This document shows positions 50,201 to 56,576 of a DNA stretch of 56,576 nt, piece by piece. Source of the stretch: Anaerolineae bacterium (GTDB lineage: Bacteria; Chloroflexota; Anaerolineae; Anaerolineales; Villigracilaceae); the NCBI GenBank assembly GCA_022013685.1, contig JAKLPV010000191.1, positions 1 to 56,576 on the forward strand, written 5' to 3'. Below the pieces are notes generated by a model. That model ran no database searches, had not been told where the DNA came from, and saw nothing but the letters and a program-made list of their open reading frames with translations. The translations under genes were made by a program, and so were the position numbers. How positions within the stretch are numbered: the first letter of the stretch is position 1; every line of letters begins with the position of its first letter.

Positions 50201-52618
50201 TCATTGTTGGATTGGGCTGTAGAGTGTGCGATAAACGCTGTAAATTTCATAGATGCCGCGAATGTAATCGCGGGTTTCTTTGAAGCGGACGATTTCGAGA
50301 AACAGGTCGGGGTCTTCTCCGGCCAGGTTTTTCCAGATGGCTGAGTTACCCGGCCCGGCGTTGTAGGCAGCCAGCGCGGCGTACAGGTCTCCGTCCAGGT
50401 AACGACGGCTGCTGTTCAGGTAAAAAGTGCCCATGCGCACGCTGACTTGCGGGCTGTATAGCGCCTCGTTGTTGTAATTGGACGGCCAATTCATTTGCTC
50501 GGCAACGCTGGTTCCGGTGGCAGGCATGATTTGCATCAGGCCGCGCGCGCCTGCGCTCGAGCGCACAAAACCTTCGAACAGACTTTCCTGGCGTACCAGG
50601 CTGGTTATCAGGATGGGGTCGAAGTTGTATTCTTCAGCGGCGGGGAAAATGATTTCGCGGTAATACAATCCATAGCGGGCGTGGCTGAAATAAACCGGCG
50701 CGGTCAGGCTGGCGTTCTGTTCTGTCAGTCCGGCCAGGGTCAGCACCTGGCGCAGGGCGGTAATGCCGGGTCGGTACAGGCCAATATCGAGCAGGTAGTT
50801 GCCCAGTCTGAAAGTATCCAGCGGATCTTCCTGGACGGCCAGGCGCAGCTCTTCGAATTCCAGACGGGACTGGTCGTACAGCCCCAACTGCCAGAACTCC
50901 AGCCCGCGCCGGAAGCGTGGATCGTTGCTGAGCGCACCGGGGTTGGTCAGGTTGGTTTCGGCGGTTAAGCCAAACTTCACCCGCATCCATGCGATGGCGT
51001 CGATTCGTTCGCTGGCAAGGTTGTAATCGAAATTGTAGGCTGCCGGGGTTTCAAAAGGTTCCCGAGTTAGCAGCAAATCGCGGGCGCGCAGGCTGTAGTA
51101 GCCATTGGGTGTTAGGGCCTGCGCTGCCTGCCAGGCCACGTAAGCGCCCGATGTGTCTCCCAGTTTCAACAACGCTTTGCCGACCCAGAACTGGGCGCGG
51201 ACGCGCTCGATGGGTTCGAGGGCCAGAACCAACGTGCGCTGGAAGTTGTCGCGGGCTCGCTCATAATCGCCTCGCCGGTAATGGGCGATACCTGCCTGGA
51301 AGAGGGCATTGCTGGCTTCAATATCATTCGGATATTGGATGGCAACTGTTTCCCATAATTCAGCGGCGCGCTCGAGGTTGCCGCCGCGTTCGTGAATGCG
51401 CGCGGCGCTCAGGGTATATGAGATTACAAACGGGGAGCCAGGAACGTTGTTGACGAATCGCTCGAAAGTTTCAGCCCCGCTCGCATAATCGCTCAGGTAG
51501 GCCCATTGGGTGAAGCCTTTCTGCTCCCAGGCGGCAGCCCAAAAACGATTGCTGGGATATAAGCGGATTAGCTCGTCCCACACCGCGACGGCCTCTGTCG
51601 GTTGGCTTAACTCGCGCAGGGTCAGGGCTTTGTAGTGTAAAACCGAGCCGTCGTGGGCCGGGTTGGCGGTAATATAACGGTCGAACGCGGCCAGGGCCAC
51701 ATCATATTGGCCGGCGAAATAATCGACCAGGCCGCGATTATATTCATCCACGGGCTGACCGGCGTTGACCAGCCCGACCAGCGCCGAGTACGAGTCATAA
51801 GCCAGGGGGTAGTTGTTGACAGTAAAAAGCCACTTTTGATAGGCTGTGGCACTGTCTCCCATCTGGAGATAAGCCTGGCCTGACAATAGGTAAACCTGCG
51901 CCTTGACATAATCGTTTTGGGTGGCGGCTTCAATTTCATCATAGAGAATGATCGCGGATTGCGGGTCACCTGCCGCTGCATAGGATTGGGCAATCTGTAA
52001 CTTCAGCAGGATCGGGTCACTCACGCCGGTTTCGAGCGCGGCCTGGTAGGCAGCAACCGCCTCCAGTGGCTTGCCGGCGGCGCGCAGGGCGTCTCCGCGC
52101 CGGGTTTGCACAAAGCGGTCAAGCAAGCCGGGGCGCATTTGCAGATAGAGCGCAAATGCATCGGCTGATTCCTGGTAACGTCCCACGTCAAAATAAGTTT
52201 CAGCCAGCAGGAACCAACCCTGTGCGGCGTTTTCGTCTTCAGGGTAGCCCTGGGTCAGCAATCGCAGGTGGTCAAGGGCGGCGGAATAATTGCCAGCCAG
52301 GAACTCGGTTTTACCCAGCCCCCACAGGGCCGAGGCGCGTATTTCAGGATCGTCGCTGTTCGCCAGCGAAATGCGGAACTCATCTCGCGAGCGGTTGTAA
52401 TCGCCGATGAAAATTGCGTGTTCTCCGCTGCTGATGCGCGCCGCCGGAAAAGGGGTCGCTGTTGGCTCAGGGGTATTGGTTGGCAGGGCTGTTGGGCTGG
52501 CAAGCGGAGTTGTTGATGGGTCAGGGGTAAGCGTGGCGTTTGTCTCGCCCGCCAGCGGCAGGGAGCAGGCCGCCAGCGCGAGAAGCAGCCCGATCAGAAA
52601 CGCGATTTTGGTTTTCAT
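50201..52618 (-). CDS. lytic transglycosylase lipoprotein with TPR repeats (Slt70-like)
   Basis: 805 residues. Lipoprotein signal with lipobox LAAC (Cys18), a Thr/Pro-rich spacer (about 25-60), then many TPR/Sel1-like helical repeats (about 65-600; e.g. SALWGLGKTEFLAGNYSAALDHL). The SLT domain is C-terminal (about 650-790): FDPILITSLVRQESLF with catalytic Glu, GARGLMQIMPATG, and ALAAYNAGPGN. It cuts glycan strands to anhydromuropeptides. Its domain order is that of Slt70, with a superhelix that curls around the catalytic part. The start is next to a consensus promoter. Confidence 0.93.
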   Translation of the reverse strand: MKTKIAFLIGLLLALAACSLPLAGETNATLTPDPSTTPLASPTALPTNTPEPTATPFPAARISSGEHAIFIGDYNRSRDEFRISLANSDDPEIRASALWGLGKTEFLAGNYSAALDHLRLLTQGYPEDENAAQGWFLLAETYFDVGRYQESADAFALYLQMRPGLLDRFVQTRRGDALRAAGKPLEAVAAYQAALETGVSDPILLKLQIAQSYAAAGDPQSAIILYDEIEAATQNDYVKAQVYLLSGQAYLQMGDSATAYQKWLFTVNNYPLAYDSYSALVGLVNAGQPVDEYNRGLVDYFAGQYDVALAAFDRYITANPAHDGSVLHYKALTLRELSQPTEAVAVWDELIRLYPSNRFWAAAWEQKGFTQWAYLSDYASGAETFERFVNNVPGSPFVISYTLSAARIHERGGNLERAAELWETVAIQYPNDIEASNALFQAGIAHYRRGDYERARDNFQRTLVLALEPIERVRAQFWVGKALLKLGDTSGAYVAWQAAQALTPNGYYSLRARDLLLTREPFETPAAYNFDYNLASERIDAIAWMRVKFGLTAETNLTNPGALSNDPRFRRGLEFWQLGLYDQSRLEFEELRLAVQEDPLDTFRLGNYLLDIGLYRPGITALRQVLTLAGLTEQNASLTAPVYFSHARYGLYYREIIFPAAEEYNFDPILITSLVRQESLFEGFVRSSAGARGLMQIMPATGTSVAEQMNWPSNYNNEALYSPQVSVRMGTFYLNSSRRYLDGDLYAALAAYNAGPGNSAIWKNLAGEDPDLFLEIVRFKETRDYIRGIYEIYSVYRTLYSPIQQ

Positions 52619-52624
52619 CCTGCC

Positions 52625-52653
52625 CTTATACTGGCTTTGGCGGGGTGTGTCAA
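52625..52653 (-). promoter_or_regulatory. consensus promoter of the lytic transglycosylase gene, leaderless
   Basis: Minus-strand TTGACA (52653 to 52648), spacer of 17, TATAAG (52630 to 52625). Only six bases lie between it and ATG 52618, so transcription should start at the start codon. This is the best promoter in the window. Confidence 0.7.
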
Positions 52654-52656
52654 TGC

Positions 52657-52685
52657 TTTACAAGGGCATCATCTTATGTTAAACT
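52657..52685 (+). promoter_or_regulatory. promoter of the mtnA-kinase-ahcY operon
   Basis: TTTACA (52657-52662), 17-base spacer with TGT just before the -10, and TAAACT (52680-52685). The start near 52692 gives a leader of about 48 bases that holds the inverted repeat at 52701-52720. Confidence 0.5.
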
Positions 52686-52700
52686 AATATCACTTCATTG

Positions 52701-52720
52701 ACGCTCTCTATAGAGGGCGT
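52701..52720 (+). promoter_or_regulatory. inverted repeat in the mtnA leader
   Basis: ACGCTCTC and GAGGGCGT pair (one G-U) around TATA, followed by CTTTTCC and then the ATG 20 bases later. It could be an operator or an RNA hairpin. It is too small for a SAM or SAH riboswitch. Confidence 0.45.
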
Positions 52721-52739
52721 CTTTTCCTGTGTATTGCCG

Positions 52740-53786
52740 ATGCGAACTGTAACCTGGAACTCCAAAAATAATACGCTTGAGATGATTGACCAGCGCCGAT
52801 TACCGGAAGTGCTGGAAATTGTCTCATACCACAGCCATGCCGAGGTCGCGCAGGCGATCAAAGGGATGGTGGTGCGCGGCGCGCCAGCGATTGGCGCTGC
52901 CGCCGCTTTTGGTTTGGCGCTGGCCGGATTTGAATCACGGGCACAGACAACCCGTGACCTGCTGGCCGATATGGAAGCCGCTGCCAGCACTCTGAAAGCT
53001 TCCCGACCGACAGCGGTTAACCTGGCCTGGGCAGTGGACAGGCTGATGGCGACCGCTGTTCGTTTGTCTGTCTCGCAACCTGCTGACGAGGTCCGACAGG
53101 CGTTGTTGAGCGAAGCCCAAACCCTGGCCGATGAAGATGTAGCCATTAATCAGCGTATGGCGGCTCATGGCGCAGAACTGATCGCTCATGGCGATACCAT
53201 CATCCATCACTGTAACACCGGGGCGCTGGCGACAGTCGATTGGGGCACCGCGCTGGGCGTCATTCGCACCGCCTGGGAACAGGGCAAGAAGATCCATGTG
53301 CTGGTTGACGAGACCCGTCCGCGCCTGCAAGGCGCGCGCCTGACAGCCTGGGAACTGGAGCAGTACGGCATCCCATACGAAATTATTTCAGACAATATGT
53401 CTGGTTACTTCCTGCGTAGCGGGCAGGCTCAGAAAGTCCTTTTTGGGGCCGACCGGGCGGCTGCCAACGGCGATGTTGCCAACAAAATCGGGACATATAT
53501 GCTGGCCCTGGCCGCCTACGATAATAGTATCCCAACTTATGCTGTTGTGCCGACCTCGACGATAGACCTGTCGCTGGCACACGGCGGCTTGATCCCGATC
53601 GAAGAGCGTGATCCGGCTGAAGTGCTGGACATCCAGTTTCAGGGAGAGCGGGTTGCCCCGCTGGGCGCAAAAGCTCGCAACCCGGCTTTCGATATCACCC
53701 CCAACCGCCTGCTTACGGGCATTGTGACTGAAAATGGTGTGGTTTACCCGCCTTTTGATTTGAATTTGCCGATGTTTGTAAAGTGA
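52740..53786 (+). CDS. mtnA: methylthioribose-1-phosphate isomerase
   Basis: 348 residues from ATG 52740, beginning MRTVTWNSKNNTLEMIDQRRLPE as in known MtnA. Marks: GMVVRGAPAIGAAAAFGLAL, HCNTGALATVDWGTALGVIR with the catalytic Cys, DETRPRLQGARLTAWEL, and FGADRAAANGDVANKIGTY with the catalytic Asp. It converts 5-methylthioribose-1-phosphate to the ribulose form in methionine salvage. No mtnB/C/D genes follow; instead SAH-recycling genes do. A TTG at 52698 is in frame but would include the leader hairpin. Confidence 0.94.
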   Translation: MRTVTWNSKNNTLEMIDQRRLPEVLEIVSYHSHAEVAQAIKGMVVRGAPAIGAAAAFGLALAGFESRAQTTRDLLADMEAAASTLKASRPTAVNLAWAVDRLMATAVRLSVSQPADEVRQALLSEAQTLADEDVAINQRMAAHGAELIAHGDTIIHHCNTGALATVDWGTALGVIRTAWEQGKKIHVLVDETRPRLQGARLTAWELEQYGIPYEIISDNMSGYFLRSGQAQKVLFGADRAAANGDVANKIGTYMLALAAYDNSIPTYAVVPTSTIDLSLAHGGLIPIEERDPAEVLDIQFQGERVAPLGAKARNPAFDITPNRLLTGIVTENGVVYPPFDLNLPMFVK

Positions 53787-53835
53787 AATTCGCTCATCAG
53801 CATCGAACACCCAATAACGAATTAATGAGGAACTA

Positions 53836-54792
53836 ATGGATATTCTTCTCTCCGGCTCTGTTGCTTATGACTACCTGATGACCTTCCCGGGTCATTTTCA
53901 TGAGCAAATTCTGCCCGAACGGCTCAAAAACATCAGCTTGTCCTTCCTGGTAGATAGCATGACCCGCCAGCGTGGCGGCACTGCCCCGAATATTGCTTAC
54001 ACCCTGGCCTTGCTCGGCGAAAAACCGCGCCTGATGGCAACCGTCGGCGAAGATTTTGGTGATTACCGCGCCTGGCTTGAGCAAAATGGAATCGATACTG
54101 AGTGGGCGAAGGTCATTAATGGAAAATTCACCGCCTCGTTCTTTGCCACGACCGATCGTATCAACGCCCAGATCGCTTCGTTTTACCCTGGGGCGATGAC
54201 CCATGCCTCCGAGATCAGCCTGCGCGATGTTGCAAAACGCCCGGACCTGGTTGTCATTTCCCCTGACGATCCGGCCGCGATGAAGAACCGTGCTGCCGAA
54301 TGCCGCGAGCTTGGCATCCCGTACCTGTACGATCCGTCGCAACAAATCCTGCGCCTCGAAGGCGAAGAAATTGCCCGCGATATGGATGGCGCACACTTCC
54401 TGTTTGTCAACGACTATGAATTTGGCCTGATCTGCAAAAAAACCGGCATGAGCCTGGATGATATGCTCAAGCACGTTGATATCATTGTTGTTACCAAGGG
54501 TGCGGAAGGGGCAAGTATTTATGCTGAAGGCAAGGAAATCTTTGTCCCGGTGACCCCCGAGGAGCGCATCATTGATCCGACCGGTGTCGGCGACGCGTTC
54601 AGGGGCGGCTTCCTGGCTGCTTACGCGCGCGGTTGGGACTGGCAATTGTGCGGCCAGGTTGGCTCACTGGCGGCGGTTTATGTCCTCGAGCAGAACGGTA
54701 CCCAGAATCACTACTACACGCGTGAACAGTTCGTCAAACGCTTTCGTGAGCATTATGACGATGGTGGTAAACTGAATGAATTGATTCGATAA
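53836..54792 (+). CDS. PfkB-family kinase, probable adenosine kinase
   Basis: 318 residues. PfkB signatures: ILLSGSVAYDYLM at the start, RQRGGTAPNIAYTLALLG (sugar-binding GG), and the catalytic DPTGVGDAFRGGFLAAY with Asp near 253. The fold lacks the insertion of ribokinase tetramers. Lying between mtnA and ahcY, it most likely phosphorylates adenosine released by SAH hydrolase. Nucleoside kinases of this family also use other sugars, so the substrate is an inference from context. TGAGGAA precedes the ATG. Confidence 0.82.
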   Translation: MDILLSGSVAYDYLMTFPGHFHEQILPERLKNISLSFLVDSMTRQRGGTAPNIAYTLALLGEKPRLMATVGEDFGDYRAWLEQNGIDTEWAKVINGKFTASFFATTDRINAQIASFYPGAMTHASEISLRDVAKRPDLVVISPDDPAAMKNRAAECRELGIPYLYDPSQQILRLEGEEIARDMDGAHFLFVNDYEFGLICKKTGMSLDDMLKHVDIIVVTKGAEGASIYAEGKEIFVPVTPEERIIDPTGVGDAFRGGFLAAYARGWDWQLCGQVGSLAAVYVLEQNGTQNHYYTREQFVKRFREHYDDGGKLNELIR

Positions 54793-54808
54793 ACGATATT
54801 CGTTAATA

Positions 54809-56153
<1,345 letters not shown>

Positions 56154-56175
56154 GTCGTTCCTGTTTTGCTAAAGG

Positions 56176-56211
56176 AAAGTCCCTCGAAGGTTTTGCTTCG
56201 AGGGACTTTTT
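56176..56211 (+). terminator. intrinsic terminator after ahcY
   Basis: AAAGTCCCTCGAAG (56176-56189) pairs perfectly with CTTCGAGGGACTTT (56196-56209) around GTTTTG, followed by TT and an AT-rich stretch. It ends the salvage operon. Confidence 0.92.
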
Positions 56212-56225
56212 AATCCTATTTTTTA

Positions 56226-56471
56226 TTACGGGCAGGAAACTGTTTTCTCAACTTTGCTTGACTTTCCAGCGCTGTTGAAGGCTTCAATCGCATAGGTTAC
56301 GCTCGGCTTGGGGTTGCCGATAAGCCAGAGAGCGGCCAGGGTGGTGTTATCTCCCATGCTGGTTGTGTTTGCTTCTAGCGTGGAGATCAGCGTATCATTA
56401 CGGTACACTCTGTAGCTGCTTTCGTTGGTTGCTTCATCTGACCAAGTCATGCTAATTTTGGTTAACAACAA
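56226..56471 (-). CDS. fibronectin type III-like domain fragment
   Basis: 81 residues at most, from TTG 56471 to a stop at 56226; an in-frame TAA just upstream closes the frame. The sequence ISMTWSDEATNESSYRVYRNDTLISTLEANTTS...YAIEAFNSAGKSS is a good FnIII strand pattern, ending VSCP. A lone FnIII domain without signal or partner is unusual. It looks like the end of a larger surface protein cut off by a stop or frameshift near 56472, or a degraded gene. The rest of the gap to the window edge shows nothing clear. Confidence 0.35.
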   Translation of the reverse strand: MLLTKISMTWSDEATNESSYRVYRNDTLISTLEANTTSMGDNTTLAALWLIGNPKPSVTYAIEAFNSAGKSSKVEKTVSCP

Positions 56472-56576
56472 TTAGAAGACTCTGTTGGGCATTCTATTTT
56501 TGTTAGATTGGAGCCAAAGCAGCAAAGGGAGAACAAGAACGCTGGCTCTCGCCTTCCATTAGCCAATGGATAGTCC

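Noticed and set aside
52701-52720. SAM or SAH riboswitch upstream of mtnA
   Set aside because: A single 20-base hairpin is far too small, and no known riboswitch core is seen there or before ahcY.

Overview
The window looks like chromosomal DNA from a member of the Chloroflexota, most likely the class Anaerolineae. This placement is inferred from gene content (TM287/288-like exporters, HD-GYP regulators, a DUF2085 fusion, a PfkB/SAH-hydrolase salvage block, tight operons) and not from any rRNA or marker search. There are no rRNA or tRNA genes, no CRISPR array, no insertion sequence and no phage genes that I can see. Genes are tightly packed on both strands, and no gap between genes exceeds about 300 bases.

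Layout. 1-6.4 kb: tail of a membrane protein, a VapBC-type toxin-antitoxin pair, an AviRa-like RNA methyltransferase, a GNAT acetyltransferase, a small monooxygenase, a DUF1295 membrane enzyme, a fructoselysine-6-kinase-like PfkB kinase, a frameshifted alpha/beta hydrolase and an enolase-superfamily OSBS/NSAR enzyme. 6.4-12.5 kb: PyrK-like Fe-S flavoprotein, SPFH protein, SelD, a CNNM/CorC-like protein and a gamma-glutamyltransferase. 12.6-19.3 kb: a signalling operon of a hybrid-input histidine kinase, a single-domain receiver, two HD-GYP response regulators and a TolB-like propeller. 19.3-25 kb: an unknown protein, SmpB, an MFS transporter, a PhoB/PhoR-type pair and a SIMPL-domain protein. 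25-31.7 kb: a heterodimeric ABC exporter, a class V aminotransferase and a DEAD-box helicase. 31.7-39.4 kb: a LacI-led operon with two alanine-dehydrogenase-like paralogues, a cobalamin-binding/glutamate-mutase-like fusion, an opine-dehydrogenase-family protein and an asparagine-synthetase-like enzyme. 39.4-50.1 kb: DUF2179 protein, a PII-like protein beside a Na+/Ca2+-type antiporter, a CE7 esterase, patatin, CPBP protease, carboxylesterase, Tat-exported L,D-transpeptidase, CcdA plus a glutaredoxin-DUF2085 fusion, PgeF, YggS, YggT and YggU. 50.2-56.5 kb: a TPR lytic transglycosylase lipoprotein, then mtnA, a PfkB (probable adenosine) kinase and ahcY, and a fibronectin-III fragment.

Main points. 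(1) SelD at 8344-9411 is a selenoprotein: an in-frame UGA lies at codon 22 inside the active-site motif and is followed by a SECIS-like hairpin, so conventional gene calling truncates it. The cell should therefore decode selenocysteine. (2) The LacI-led operon at 31.7-39.4 kb is the best candidate for an undescribed pathway. It joins a divergent B12 mutase-like fusion protein to three amino-acid/opine-type dehydrogenases and an amidotransferase, and a perfect 16-bp operator sits on its own promoter. A small GC-rich palindromic element appears to be inserted in frame in the mutase-like gene. (3) Several sigma70-type promoters lie so close to start codons that transcripts should be leaderless or nearly so. 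(4) mtnA-kinase-ahcY form a compact salvage unit for methylthioadenosine and S-adenosylhomocysteine.

All family calls come from reading motifs by eye. No database search, structure prediction or folding calculation was run.
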